Origin: Exercitatus varius
GTDB lineage: Bacteria; Pseudomonadota; Gammaproteobacteria; Enterobacterales; Pasteurellaceae
Direction: 5' to 3'
DNA length: 64,000 bases
Assembly: GCF_029577735.1 (NCBI RefSeq)
Contig: NZ_JARQTO010000004.1
Location: 62,001-126,000, forward strand
Both the position numbers and the translations under genes were made by a program. The stretch's first letter is position 1, and each line of letters opens with the position of its first letter. The notes beneath the pieces were generated by a model that saw nothing but the letters and a program-made list of their open reading frames with translations, did no database searches and was not told the origin of the DNA. Below, in pieces: positions 1 to 8,593 of the stretch.

Positions 1-1049
1 CCACGGCGCTGGGTATGGAATTACATGTGGGGGATTTTTTAACCCGAACTTTATATCCGGGTATTGATTCGGCAAATGAAATTGTCGCCGCCAACAAAGG
101 TTTCGGATTCGATTCCGGAGCAAAAATCCGTAAAGTGGGCGTTCAGTTCTCCTTTGAGCGAAATTTGTCTCAGGGCGTCGGCTCGGCGGTACGGACGTTA
201 ACGGATTTAGGCATGATTGAATTGGTGGGTAAATATGCGCAAGTGCCTTATTGGCAATGTTTATCCTTAGATCAGTCTCATCCGGAATTCCAACGCCAGT
301 TGTTGGATTGGTTTGAAGGTATGGGCGAAACTGAAAAAGTGAAGTTATTCCAAACCGGATTACGTAATCTCGGTTATTACAACGGCCCTGTAGACGGTAC
401 GCCGACAACGGCATTTAAAGAAGCGCTGACCTTGTTCCAAAAAGACAACAATGCCACACCGTCCGGCGTGATTAACTTTGAAAGTTATGAACGAATGATG
501 AAAAACTACACAAGGGTTGACGGTAGCGGTAATATCAAAAAAGCGGGGTTACAGCCTTCCGGTAAAAAAGATGAAGACGGTTCGAACGAACCTCGTAACG
601 GCTATCCGTATTTTTACACGGATAAAGGCGATCCGATTAGCCTGAATATGTCGTCCGATAAATCGCAATACAAAATCGGCGACAAACTGTCGCTTACCAT
701 CAACGCTGATAAAGAAGGTTCGCACGTAAGCTGTTTCTATCAGGATGCGAGCAACAGTATTGCTCAGATCTATCCGAATCCGTTAGAGGCGGAAGAAAAT
801 CTGTCCGCCGGGAAACCTCTGAATCTGCCGGGCAGTAACGCTTATTCTCTGGATTTAACCAGTGCGGGCAACGAATCGGTCATGTGCGTAGCTTCCTATT
901 CATCCTTAGCACCGCGTTTGAGCCAGACCTTCGGTGAACCGTTCAATCCGATTGACGTGAAAAGTATGTCGGAGCTTTCCGCTAAGTTGAAAGAAGTCTT
1001 TGGTGATGAAATTAAAGGTACACAAACCGTTTCTTACACGGTTAAGTAA
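1..1049 (+). CDS. CsgG-like / peptidoglycan-binding / DUF4384 protein (5' end outside window)
   Basis: The reading frame is open to the left edge (first full codon at base 3), so the N-terminus and any signal peptide are missing. The first ~90 residues seen resemble the C-terminal part of CsgG/HfaB-type outer-membrane assembly proteins; this is a weak, remembered resemblance. Next comes a peptidoglycan-binding type 1 repeat (around LFQTGLRNLGYYNGPVDG through FKEALTLFQKDN), then a C-terminal DUF4384-like domain with FYQDASNSIAQIYPN. The arrangement suggests an envelope protein that touches the cell wall. It is followed 12 bases later by a Sel1-repeat gene and then a pentapeptide-repeat gene on the same strand, so the three are probably one operon. 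The exact function is unknown. Confidence 0.75.
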   Translation, partial: TALGMELHVGDFLTRTLYPGIDSANEIVAANKGFGFDSGAKIRKVGVQFSFERNLSQGVGSAVRTLTDLGMIELVGKYAQVPYWQCLSLDQSHPEFQRQLLDWFEGMGETEKVKLFQTGLRNLGYYNGPVDGTPTTAFKEALTLFQKDNNATPSGVINFESYERMMKNYTRVDGSGNIKKAGLQPSGKKDEDGSNEPRNGYPYFYTDKGDPISLNMSSDKSQYKIGDKLSLTINADKEGSHVSCFYQDASNSIAQIYPNPLEAEENLSAGKPLNLPGSNAYSLDLTSAGNESVMCVASYSSLAPRLSQTFGEPFNPIDVKSMSELSAKLKEVFGDEIKGTQTVSYTVK

Positions 1050-1061
1050 TCAGGAGGGAGT

Positions 1062-2132
1062 ATGTTGACGCATTTTTGCCGTTTCCCTTTAAATCACATT
1101 CTGTTTATGCTGAGTGTCGCCGCATTCGGTATGGGCAGTGAGGCGGCTATCGTGATTAATCAACCGGCCGCCGGTGCGAACGAATATGTCCCGATTCAGG
1201 CTCAGCCGGCGACACCGAATGAGGAAGCCGAATCGGATCAAGTGACGGCCCTCGGACAGGCGTTCGAAGCATATAAACGGGAAAATTATTCCTATGCCTA
1301 TAATATTTTTTCCCATTATGCCGATATGAATGACCCGCACGCTATGCTGGCAACGGGATATTTCCTGTTTATGGGATACGGCACTGCACAGGACTACGCT
1401 AAAGCGAAGCGTTATCTGGAACGGGCGAACGGTTTGGGTTTTGTGCGGGCGACCACCTTATTAGGTTTGCTGGAACAGCGTAGCAATCCGCAACCCTCTA
1501 ACCAATCCGCTCTTCGCTTGTTAACGAAAGCGGCGAATATGGGCGATTCCGTTGCCGCTAATGCCTTGGCGAATCTGTATTATCGTCGCGGCAATACAAC
1601 GGATGCCGTCGCCTGGAACGAAAAAGCTATCGCTTTAGGCAGCTATGCGGCGAAACGTAATCAGAAAAGCCTGACCGCGGCGCCTAATCGAACTCAGCAG
1701 ATTGTCAGCGTAAACCATAACGAGCATTTTCAGAAATTACGGCAGGAATCGCAGGCCGGTAACGGACAAGCCAGTTATGAATTGGCAACGCGTTACCACA
1801 AAGGTGCGGGCGTTCCTCAGAATTTCGGCGAAGCCATTCGATTATATCGGCTTGCCGCTCAACAAGGGAGCGATCAGGCCCGTAAAATATTGCCGATTAT
1901 CCTGTCGAAACAAAATGCGTCGGGAAACAGTTTAAACAGCCTGTGGATGCAGGAAACGTCGAATATGGTGACGACACCGCCTATCGTACTGACGCCGGCG
2001 CAGGACGGCAAAACGGAGAAAAGTTCGTCTTCACCTGTCGGCGGAACGCCTAATGTCAGTTTAACGGAAGATGATCCGTTGGAAAATTTACTTTTGCTGA
2101 AACCGAGCCATTCCGTAAAAATCAATAAATAA
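1062..2132 (+). CDS. Exported Sel1/TPR-repeat protein
   Basis: Encodes 356 residues. An N-terminal hydrophobic stretch (about residues 12-28) looks like a signal sequence, so the product is probably periplasmic or outer-membrane facing. Sel1-type repeats are visible: AMLATGYFLFMGYGTAQDYAKA near residue 95, and ASYELATRYHKGAGVPQNFGEA near residue 236. Such alpha/alpha repeats usually act as protein-protein scaffolds. The C-terminal ~70 residues are low complexity. The start is supported by the ribosome-binding site AGGAGGG five to ten bases upstream. It lies between the CsgG-like and pentapeptide genes with short gaps, which suggests a shared envelope role. No specific function can be assigned. 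Confidence 0.8.
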   Translation: MLTHFCRFPLNHILFMLSVAAFGMGSEAAIVINQPAAGANEYVPIQAQPATPNEEAESDQVTALGQAFEAYKRENYSYAYNIFSHYADMNDPHAMLATGYFLFMGYGTAQDYAKAKRYLERANGLGFVRATTLLGLLEQRSNPQPSNQSALRLLTKAANMGDSVAANALANLYYRRGNTTDAVAWNEKAIALGSYAAKRNQKSLTAAPNRTQQIVSVNHNEHFQKLRQESQAGNGQASYELATRYHKGAGVPQNFGEAIRLYRLAAQQGSDQARKILPIILSKQNASGNSLNSLWMQETSNMVTTPPIVLTPAQDGKTEKSSSSPVGGTPNVSLTEDDPLENLLLLKPSHSVKINK

Positions 2133-2143
2133 GGGAGAAAAAT

Positions 2144-2641
2144 ATGACAATGTTAACTAAAGCAATGCAAACCGCCGCTTTAACATTGATGGCCTCGACC
2201 GTTGCCTTTGCCGCGGATAACGAACAAAGCGTTTCCGTGCAGGGAACCATCATAAATAAAGCCGTCGGGCCGAATGCGGTTTCCGAGCAAAATATTCCGG
2301 GGCGTCACACGGTGGCTAAAAATGCTACGATTAAAACCGTTAACGGAAAAACCACGGTCATTCCGAATGACAAAGCGGATTCCATGCCATTGGAAGCCCG
2401 CGAGGATTTCATCAATGCGAAATTAGCGGGTAAGGATTTGTCCAATAAAAATTTCTCCGGCATGGATTTCACCAACGCCAATTTAGCGCGTGCGAATCTG
2501 CGTCATGCGAATCTGCAAAACGCCGTGCTGATTAATGCGGATTTACGGCATGCGGATCTTTCCGGGGCGAATTTGAAAGGCGCGGATTTAACCAACGCTC
2601 GTTTGGACGGCGCTAAAACCGACGGCACCGTTTGGAAATAA
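2144..2641 (+). CDS. Exported pentapeptide-repeat protein
   Basis: Encodes 165 residues. A signal peptide is clear (hydrophobic core followed by VAFA-AD near residue 24). The C-terminal third is a run of A(N/D)Lxx pentapeptides (FTNANLARANLRHANL and onwards), which fold as a right-handed quadrilateral beta helix. The ~10 repeats are fewer than in most free-standing pentapeptide proteins. The gene has a good ribosome-binding site (GGGAG) and is the last of the three-gene run, directly before a hairpin terminator. Function unknown; an envelope location is inferred from the signal peptide. Confidence 0.8.
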   Translation: MTMLTKAMQTAALTLMASTVAFAADNEQSVSVQGTIINKAVGPNAVSEQNIPGRHTVAKNATIKTVNGKTTVIPNDKADSMPLEAREDFINAKLAGKDLSNKNFSGMDFTNANLARANLRHANLQNAVLINADLRHADLSGANLKGADLTNARLDGAKTDGTVWK

Positions 2642-2665
2642 TGCCGCGATGTGATTCAATCCGAC

Positions 2666-2703
2666 AAAAGCCCGGTTCGCATACCGGGCTTTTGGTTTTT
2701 GTC
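2666..2703 (+). terminator. Rho-independent terminator after the pentapeptide gene
   Basis: A perfect 10-bp stem (AAAAGCCCGG at 2666-2675 with CCGGGCTTTT at 2684-2693), an 8-base loop and a T-rich tail. It closes the three-gene envelope operon. Confidence 0.85.
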
Positions 2704-2711
2704 ATCCGTAA

Positions 2712-2826
2712 AAGTGCGGTCAAAATTTTGCACGTTTTTTTATTGTCACCTTGGCACAGCCGCGCTTATATCAAGCTTGTTAGCGACGGCAACCTTCAAA
2801 AAACTATCGTTTTTTTTCCCGCACTT
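2712..2826. repeat. Inverted uptake-signal pair bounding a 115-bp spacer
   Basis: AAGTGCGGT at 2712-2720 and the one-base variant CCCGCACTT at 2818-2826 face each other. The interior has no convincing reading frame. The last ~30 bases before the right copy carry the A-tract/T-tract extension usual for Pasteurellaceae uptake signals. It lies in the convergent gap before glpX. Confidence 0.6.
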
Positions 2827-2832
2827 TTATGC

Positions 2833-3846
2833 TTATTCGCCGATTAACTGATAAATCTCCGCATCTTTGCGATCGAGATAATGAGTGGATTGAATGCGTC
2901 GGATTGTGCGGGATTTGCCGCGAATCAGCAAGGTTTCGCTGGTGGCTAAATTGCCTTTGCGTTGAATGCCTTTGAGTAAATCGCCGTTGGTGATGCCGGT
3001 TGCCGAAAACACAAGATTGTCGTCTTTTGCGAGATCGTCTAATTTCAAGACGGTGTTGACTTCTACGCCGTTTTCATGACAACGGCGAATTTCGTCTTCG
3101 GCGATTTTTCGATTTTCCGCCGTGTCTCCTTTTACTTGATTACGCGGCAGCAAGCGGGCCTGCATGTCGCCGTGTAAGGCACGAACGGCGGCGGCGGAAA
3201 TCACGCCTTCGGGCGCGCCGCCGATACCGTAAAGCATATCCACGCCGCCGTCGGGCAAACAGCATAACAGCGATGCCGCGACATCGCCGTCGGGAATGCA
3301 CATGACACGGGCGCCTAAATGTTGAATGCGTTTAATGACTTCTTCGTGGCGGGGTTTGGCCAGCACGGCAACGGTAAGCTGAGTGACGGATTTACCCAGA
3401 CGTTGCGCGGCGCGGCGACAATTTTGTTCGATAGGCAGCGTTAAATCAATCATGCCGTTTAATTCGGGACCCACCACCAATTTTTCCATGTACATATCCG
3501 GTGCGCGCAGGAAGGTGTTTTTTCCGCCTGCCGCCAGTACGGCGATAGCATTTGCCTGACCCATTGCCGTCATGCGCGTGCCGTCGATAGGATCTACCGC
3601 AATGGAAACCACTTCGCCCATGCCGGAACCTAATTTTTCACCGATGTAGAGCATAGGCGCCTGATCGATTTCCCCTTCGCCGATGACGATTTCGCCGTCC
3701 ATGTGAATTTGATTCAGCATAAAACGCATGGCTTTCACGGCGGCGTTATCGGCGGCATTTTTATCACCGCGTCCTAACCAGGCAAAAGCGGCAAGCGCAG
3801 CGGCTTCGGTGATACGAGAAAATTCAATGGCTAAAGATCGGTTCAT
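2833..3846 (-). CDS. glpX: Fructose-1,6-bisphosphatase, class II
   Basis: Hydrolyses fructose 1,6-bisphosphate to fructose 6-phosphate in gluconeogenesis. The 337-residue length fits the GlpX family. Metal- and substrate-binding motifs are visible: GEGE at residues 56-59 and DPIDGT at 85-90. The start at 3846 was chosen because AAGGGG lies just upstream and MNRSLAIEFSRITEAA is the family's usual N-terminus; a longer frame to 3954 is an extension without support. The gene stands alone, with zapB divergent. Together with pckA elsewhere in the window it supplies two gluconeogenic steps. Confidence 0.95.
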   Translation of the reverse strand: MNRSLAIEFSRITEAAALAAFAWLGRGDKNAADNAAVKAMRFMLNQIHMDGEIVIGEGEIDQAPMLYIGEKLGSGMGEVVSIAVDPIDGTRMTAMGQANAIAVLAAGGKNTFLRAPDMYMEKLVVGPELNGMIDLTLPIEQNCRRAAQRLGKSVTQLTVAVLAKPRHEEVIKRIQHLGARVMCIPDGDVAASLLCCLPDGGVDMLYGIGGAPEGVISAAAVRALHGDMQARLLPRNQVKGDTAENRKIAEDEIRRCHENGVEVNTVLKLDDLAKDDNLVFSATGITNGDLLKGIQRKGNLATSETLLIRGKSRTIRRIQSTHYLDRKDAEIYQLIGE

Positions 3847-4017
3847 CTGTTTGTCCCCTTTGATTTGATGAAATTGAGCTAATTTTATCACCGCGGCAAA
3901 CGATTGCGGAAAAAATCTTTCCGGATTTAAAAAAATTCCGTTTCGGTCGTTCAAATTTGTACAGTTCTAGAGTAAAATAACCACACTTTATTTTGTTTTA
4001 ATCAAAGGGAAATTACC

Positions 4018-4236
4018 ATGTCATCAGAAATTTTAGATCAATTGGAAAGTAAAGTCCGCCAGGCGGTGGAAACTATTCAGTTACTTCAGTTGGAAGTGGA
4101 AGAGTTAAAAGAAAAAAATGATCAGGCACAACAAGCTAATGACGCATTGCGTAATGAAAACGAACAACTGAAAGTCGAACATAATAACTGGCAGGAACGT
4201 TTACGTTCATTATTAGGTCAAATCGACAACGTTTAA
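4018..4236 (+). CDS. zapB: Cell division protein ZapB
   Basis: A 72-residue, almost entirely coiled-coil protein (heptad pattern from LESKVRQAVETIQLLQLEVEEL onwards). ZapB joins the Z-ring through ZapA and stabilises it at midcell. The length and the C-terminal LRSLLGQID match the family. The ribosome-binding site AAAGGGA precedes the ATG. The gene is monocistronic, divergent from glpX, and followed immediately by a strong terminator. Confidence 0.93.
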   Translation: MSSEILDQLESKVRQAVETIQLLQLEVEELKEKNDQAQQANDALRNENEQLKVEHNNWQERLRSLLGQIDNV

Positions 4237-4251
4237 TTTATTTGTGACGTA

Positions 4252-4279
4252 AAAAAACGATCTGTGAAGATCGTTTTTT
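4252..4279 (+). terminator. Terminator of zapB (also usable for fabR on the other strand)
   Basis: Perfect stem AAAAAACGATCT / AGATCGTTTTTT with a GTGA loop. Flanking A and T runs make it work in both directions, serving the convergent zapB and fabR. Confidence 0.88.
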
Positions 4280-4296
4280 ATCGGCTAAGACAATCA

Positions 4297-4896
4297 TCAG
4301 TGCGGGTGTGCCGCGCCTCTGGCAAGCATGCGCAACTGTAAGATCAGACGTTCTTTCAGCTGTTCCCGCTCTTTCGGATTCATATCTAAAGCATTGGCTC
4401 CCGCTGTAAACACCAATGTCACCATGCCTTCCGCCTGAACATAAGCGATATATTGAGAATAACCGTGTTTATTCGAGATATATTCCGCCAGTTCGTCGGC
4501 AAAATGTTTAATTTCACGCGCCGCCGCGGTGCGGAATGCCTGCGATGTACCGGAACTTTCGCGTAGTAGCAGACGGAACACGTTCGGACTGTTATTGATA
4601 AATTCAAAAAAGGTTTCCACCGAAATGGCGATCACACTGCCGCCTTTTTCAATCCGTTTGCGCGCCTGCCGCATTAGTTGACGCAAGGTCATCCCCGCTT
4701 CATCCACCATCACCAGGCCAAGCTCGTCCATATCTTTAAAGTGGCGGTAGAATGAGGTGGCGGCGATGTTGGCTTCGCGCGCCACTTCACGCAGACTGAG
4801 ATTGGAAAAACTTTTCTCCGCATTAAGCTGATTAAATGCGGCGTCAACCAGTGCGCGACGGGTTTTTTCTTTTTGAATTGCACGAACGCCTGCCAT
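4297..4896 (-). CDS. fabR: TetR-family repressor of unsaturated fatty acid synthesis
   Basis: A 199-residue TetR-type regulator very close to E. coli FabR (N-terminus GVRAxQKEKTRR, helix-turn-helix at residues 33-53 including LREVAREANIAATSFYRHF). FabR represses fabA/fabB in response to the saturated/unsaturated acyl balance. The gene begins one base after the oxyR stop, so the two are probably co-transcribed. The same oxyR-fabR neighbourhood is known from enterobacteria. Confidence 0.93.
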   Translation of the reverse strand: MAGVRAIQKEKTRRALVDAAFNQLNAEKSFSNLSLREVAREANIAATSFYRHFKDMDELGLVMVDEAGMTLRQLMRQARKRIEKGGSVIAISVETFFEFINNSPNVFRLLLRESSGTSQAFRTAAAREIKHFADELAEYISNKHGYSQYIAYVQAEGMVTLVFTAGANALDMNPKEREQLKERLILQLRMLARGAAHPH

Positions 4897-4897
4897 T

Positions 4898-5800
4898 TTA
4901 ATCTCCCTCTAAAATCGGTTTAACCGCTTTTTTGACCGCATTTGCGACCCGTTCGTAACGGGCGCGTAACGGCGAACCGGGACGGTAAATCAGCGTAATG
5001 GTACGTTGCGGTTCCGGATCGACACAGGGAATATATTTGACTCCCTGACGCTGGCCTTCGTTCAACACGGCCAGTTCAGGCATAAGTGTGATACCCGCAT
5101 TGGCAGCAATCATATTGCGTAACATTTCCAGGCTGGTGGCCTGAAAATGGGCGTTTTCTCTGGCGCCTGCGGCAAAGCAGTAACCCAAAGCCTGATCCCG
5201 CAGACAATGACCGTCATCCAGCATTAACACTTCCATGCCTTTTAAGTGATCCAACGGAATATTTTTTTCTTTCGCCCAGGAATGAGTTTCCGAGACTGCG
5301 ACCAGCATTTTTTCGTTAAACAGCGGTACCTGGATGAAAGGTTCCGTTTCGGCGACGGCGGCCAAAATCGCACAGTCCAAACGGCCCGTTTCCAGCTGAT
5401 CCACTAATTGGTTGGTTTGCGCTTCATACAAAAACAGCTCCAATTCCGGAAATTCTTCTTTGAGTACCGGCATGATATAAGGCAATAAATAAGGACCGAC
5501 GGTCGGAATGACGCCGATATGCAACGGACCGGTCATATCTTTACCCTGATTGCTTGCCATTTCTTTCAATAATTTTACTTCGCGCAACACCTGCTTGGCT
5601 TGTTCCACCAATAATAACCCCGATTGCGTGAACAATACTTTACGGCTAGTACGTTCAAGCAACGTAATGCCTAATTCGTCCTCTAATTTTCGGATTTGTC
5701 CGCTTAAAGTGGGTTGACTGACATTACAGGCATCCGCGGCGCGGCGGAAGTGTTTGAATTCGGCGAGCGAAACAAGATATTCTAAATCACGGATATTCAT
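4898..5800 (-). CDS. oxyR: LysR-type hydrogen peroxide sensor and regulator
   Basis: A 300-residue LysR regulator with the N-terminal helix-turn-helix (residues ~17-40). The redox switch GHCLRDQALGYC places Cys199 and Cys208 exactly at the E. coli OxyR positions. Oxidation by H2O2 forms the C199-C208 disulphide and activates antioxidant genes. It is transcribed away from a peroxiredoxin-glutaredoxin gene 131 bases off, a probable direct target, and reads into fabR. Confidence 0.97.
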   Translation of the reverse strand: MNIRDLEYLVSLAEFKHFRRAADACNVSQPTLSGQIRKLEDELGITLLERTSRKVLFTQSGLLLVEQAKQVLREVKLLKEMASNQGKDMTGPLHIGVIPTVGPYLLPYIMPVLKEEFPELELFLYEAQTNQLVDQLETGRLDCAILAAVAETEPFIQVPLFNEKMLVAVSETHSWAKEKNIPLDHLKGMEVLMLDDGHCLRDQALGYCFAAGARENAHFQATSLEMLRNMIAANAGITLMPELAVLNEGQRQGVKYIPCVDPEPQRTITLIYRPGSPLRARYERVANAVKKAVKPILEGD

Positions 5801-5856
5801 AATAACGGCAACTCTTAATATAGAAAAAAACGATTGAATGAATAGAAATTAATTGA

Positions 5857-5886
5857 TTGTAACGATAACATAAAACTAATTATAAT
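5857..5886 (+). promoter_or_regulatory. Candidate sigma-70 promoter of the peroxiredoxin-glutaredoxin gene
   Basis: TTGTAA (5857-5862), an 18-base gap, then TATAAT (5881-5886), about 45 bases before the ATG. The divergent position next to oxyR suggests OxyR control. A four-part ATAG-type OxyR operator was looked for and is not clear. Confidence 0.5.
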
Positions 5887-5931
5887 TCACCCCGTAAACA
5901 GAAAATCATTTATTCAAACAGGAGAAAAACT

Positions 5932-6654
5932 ATGAGTATGGAAGGTAAAAAAGTCCCGCAAGTCACGTTTCACACGCGTCAGGGCGATGCTTGGGTAGAT
6001 GTAACCACATCCGAATTATTCGACAATAAAACCGTTGTTCTGTTCTCGTTGCCGGGCGCTTTTACCCCGACCTGTTCCTCAACGCATTTACCTCGTTATA
6101 ATGAATTGGCCTGCGAATTCAAAGCCTTAGGCGTCGACGATATCATTTGTGTATCCGTTAACGATACCTTTGTGATGAACGCCTGGAAGGCGGATCAGGA
6201 AGCCGAAAACATCACGGTTATTCCGGACGGTAACGGCGACTTTACCGCAGGCATGGGAATGTTGGTGGATAAAGAGGAACTGGGTTTCGGTAAACGTTCG
6301 TGGCGTTATTCCATGCTGGTGAAAAACGGCGTGGTTGAAAAAATGTTCGTGGAACCGAACGAACCGGGCGATCCGTTCAAAGTTTCCGATGCGGATACGA
6401 TGATCAAATACATCAAACCGGACTGGACGGCGAAACCGTCGGTATCGATTTTCACCAAACCGGGTTGTCCTTTCTGCGCCAAAGCCAAAGGTTTGTTAAA
6501 AGTGAAAGGCTATACTTTCGAAGAAATCGTATTGGGTCGCGACGCTTCCACTATTTCGGTGCGCGCCATTACGGGTAAAACCTCGGTACCGCAAGTCTTC
6601 ATCGGCGGCGAATACATCGGCGGCAGTGAAGATTTAGAAAAATATTTCGCTTAA
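5932..6654 (+). CDS. Hybrid peroxiredoxin 5-glutaredoxin
   Basis: A 240-residue fusion. Residues ~1-165 are a Prx5-type peroxiredoxin with peroxidatic Cys48 in PGAFTPTC. Residues ~168-240 are a glutaredoxin with the active site CPFC at 179-182 and the later SVPQVFIGG loop. Such hybrids (studied in Haemophilus influenzae) reduce H2O2 and alkyl peroxides using glutathione, with the Grx domain recycling the Prx domain. The ribosome-binding site AGGAG supports the start. It is divergent from oxyR and followed by a strong terminator. Confidence 0.95.
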   Translation: MSMEGKKVPQVTFHTRQGDAWVDVTTSELFDNKTVVLFSLPGAFTPTCSSTHLPRYNELACEFKALGVDDIICVSVNDTFVMNAWKADQEAENITVIPDGNGDFTAGMGMLVDKEELGFGKRSWRYSMLVKNGVVEKMFVEPNEPGDPFKVSDADTMIKYIKPDWTAKPSVSIFTKPGCPFCAKAKGLLKVKGYTFEEIVLGRDASTISVRAITGKTSVPQVFIGGEYIGGSEDLEKYFA

Positions 6655-6711
6655 TTGACTTTAGCGACGCGGCGAAACGCAAAAAACGTTGATTTTTTTG
6701 CCCGCACTTTT

Positions 6712-6766
6712 ATCCGCCCGCCGTTCTGACGTAAGGTTAACGCAGAACGGCAGGCGGATTTTTTTA
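6712..6766 (+). terminator. Strong terminator after the peroxiredoxin-glutaredoxin gene
   Basis: A 17-bp stem with one mismatch (arms 6712-6728 and 6743-6759) followed by eight Ts. It insulates the downstream ftsEX operon. Confidence 0.9.
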
Positions 6767-6816
6767 TTAACAAAAAGCGGATATTGAAAAATCCCACAGA
6801 TCACATCGTTCCGACG

Positions 6817-6845
6817 TTTAATCATTGAGCAGTTTTGGGTATAAT
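6817..6845 (+). promoter_or_regulatory. Possible ftsE promoter
   Basis: TATAAT at 6840-6845, 30 bases before the ftsE start, with a weak -35 (TTTAAT) 17 bases upstream. Only the -10 is convincing. Confidence 0.35.
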
Positions 6846-6875
6846 TGCTCCAATTTTTTGCAAAGAGACAGAAGA

Positions 6876-7526
6876 ATGATTCATTTTCAAAATGTCAGCA
6901 AGGCATATTTTGGGGGAAAGCCCGCCTTGCAGGGACTTACATTTCATTTGCCCGTAGGCAGTATGACGTATCTTACGGGGCATTCCGGCGCGGGGAAAAG
7001 TACATTATTGAAGCTCATCATGGGCATGGAACGCGCTAACGGCGGGCAAATTTGGTTTAACGGACATGATATAACCCGTCTTTCTCATTACGAATTACCT
7101 TTTTTACGCCGCCAAATCGGCATGGTTCATCAGGATTATCGACTATTGCCCGATCGTTCCGTGGCGGATAATGTTGCGTTGCCGCTAATTATCAGCGGAA
7201 TGCACCCGAAAATTGCACGCGAGCGTGCGCTGTCCGCTTTGGATCGCGTCGGATTATACGATCGCGCCAATCATCAGCCCGTTCATTTGTCCGGCGGCGA
7301 ACAGCAACGGGTGGACATCGCCCGCGCCGTGGTGCATAAGCCGCAATTATTGCTGGCGGACGAACCGACCGGCAATCTCGATAATGCGCTTTCCCTGGAT
7401 TTGTTTAATCTGTTTGAAGATCTCAATCGTATGGGCATGACCGTGCTGATTGCCACGCACGATGTGGGCTTAATCAGTCAAAAACCGAAGCCTTGCCTTG
7501 TGCTGGAACAAGGCCGTTTGCGTTAA
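6876..7526 (+). CDS. ftsE: Cell division ABC-type ATPase FtsE
   Basis: The ATPase of the FtsEX complex, which sits at the inner face of the membrane and controls peptidoglycan hydrolases at the septum. The 216 residues contain Walker A GHSGAGKST (35-43), signature LSGGEQQR (138-145) and Walker B LLLADEPTG (158-166). The start at 6876 gives MIHFQNVSKAY, the usual FtsE N-terminus; a longer frame from 6825 lacks support. ftsX follows after 17 bases. The usual enterobacterial neighbour ftsY is absent upstream. Confidence 0.96.
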   Translation: MIHFQNVSKAYFGGKPALQGLTFHLPVGSMTYLTGHSGAGKSTLLKLIMGMERANGGQIWFNGHDITRLSHYELPFLRRQIGMVHQDYRLLPDRSVADNVALPLIISGMHPKIARERALSALDRVGLYDRANHQPVHLSGGEQQRVDIARAVVHKPQLLLADEPTGNLDNALSLDLFNLFEDLNRMGMTVLIATHDVGLISQKPKPCLVLEQGRLR

Positions 7527-7543
7527 AATCGGAGAAATTTATT

Positions 7544-8470
7544 ATGAGTTCAACACAAAAAGCTCCGTTTTGGGTGCAAATGAAATATGTTTTAGGCCAC
7601 GTGTGGGCGGATTTGGTTAAGCGAAAATACGGCACGCTGTTAACTATTTTGGTGATCGCGGTGTCGTTAACCATCCCTACCGTCAGCTTTTTACTGTGGA
7701 AAAATACCCACAACGCTATTACCCAGTTTTCGCCGGACAGCGAATTAACGGTGTATTTGCACAAAAACCTCAATGAAGACGACGCCAACGGCGTGGTGGA
7801 AAAAATCCGCTCGCAGGCCGGCGTGGAAAGTCTGAATTACGTGTCCCGTCAGGAAAGTCTGAAGGATTTCCGAGCCTGGTCCGGTTTTGGCGAAGAATTG
7901 GATATTTTAGACGACAATCCGTTGCCGGCGGTGGTGATGATTAAACCGACGGCGGAATTCAAAGCCTCGGAAAAACGTCAGGAACTACGCGAAAATCTTG
8001 CTAAAATCAAAGGCGTGGAAGAAGTTCGCATGGATAACGATTGGCTGGAGAAACTCACGGCGATAACCTGGCTGATCGCGCATGTCGCCATTTTCTGCGC
8101 GGTGTTGATGACGCTGGCGGTATTTTTGGTTATCGGCAACAGTATCCGTTCCGATGTGTACAGCAGCCAGGCGAATATTCAGGTGATGAAATTATTGGGT
8201 GCAACGGATCAGTTTATTCTGCGTCCGTTCCTCTACACCGGCATTATTTACGGCTTTTTCGGCGCTTTTTTCGCCTGTTTTTTCAGCGCCTTACTCATCG
8301 GTTATTTCACCAGTGCGGTGAAATATGTGACGGATATTTTTGCCGTCACCTTTAATCTCGGCGGCCTGGGTTTCGGCGAAATGCTGTTTTTACTGGTGAT
8401 TTGCTCCATCGTCGGTTACGCCTCGGCCTGGATTTCCGCCACTCGCCACATTCGTCTGCTGGATAAATAA
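7544..8470 (+). CDS. ftsX: Cell division membrane protein FtsX
   Basis: The four-helix membrane partner of FtsE (308 residues). One helix lies near residues 30-50, a large periplasmic loop runs to about residue 170, and three helices occupy the C-terminal half (VAIFCAVLMTLAVFLVIGN and later). This is the normal FtsX topology. The start at 7544 has GGAG upstream and gives MSSTQKAPFW; a longer frame from 7493 overlaps ftsE and is not preferred. The gene is co-transcribed with ftsE and ends at an uptake-signal hairpin. Confidence 0.96.
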   Translation: MSSTQKAPFWVQMKYVLGHVWADLVKRKYGTLLTILVIAVSLTIPTVSFLLWKNTHNAITQFSPDSELTVYLHKNLNEDDANGVVEKIRSQAGVESLNYVSRQESLKDFRAWSGFGEELDILDDNPLPAVVMIKPTAEFKASEKRQELRENLAKIKGVEEVRMDNDWLEKLTAITWLIAHVAIFCAVLMTLAVFLVIGNSIRSDVYSSQANIQVMKLLGATDQFILRPFLYTGIIYGFFGAFFACFFSALLIGYFTSAVKYVTDIFAVTFNLGGLGFGEMLFLLVICSIVGYASAWISATRHIRLLDK

Positions 8471-8473
8471 TTT

Positions 8474-8513
8474 AAGTGCGGTCAAAAATTCTTTCGTTTT
8501 TTTGACCGCACTT
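8474..8513 (+). terminator. Uptake-signal dyad terminator after ftsX
   Basis: AAGTGCGGTCAAAAA (8474-8488) pairs perfectly with 8498-8512 across a 9-base loop. The 3' arm is preceded by Ts. Inverted uptake signals acting as terminators are well known in Pasteurellaceae. Confidence 0.75.
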
Positions 8514-8593
8514 TTAGCCTTTCCGCCTTTGAAAATCCGCCGACTGCGGTTATACTTAAGCTCTCTTTTTATCATTAATCTATTGAGAACAAC

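Noticed and set aside
2632..2851. Two short forward reading frames after the pentapeptide gene
   Set aside because: They run through a terminator hairpin and an uptake-signal dyad and have no recognisable domain.
5801..5931. OxyR four-part ATAG operator between oxyR and the peroxiredoxin gene
   Set aside because: Only scattered ATA/CTA matches were found; the spacing of the four elements could not be satisfied, so only a basal promoter is reported.
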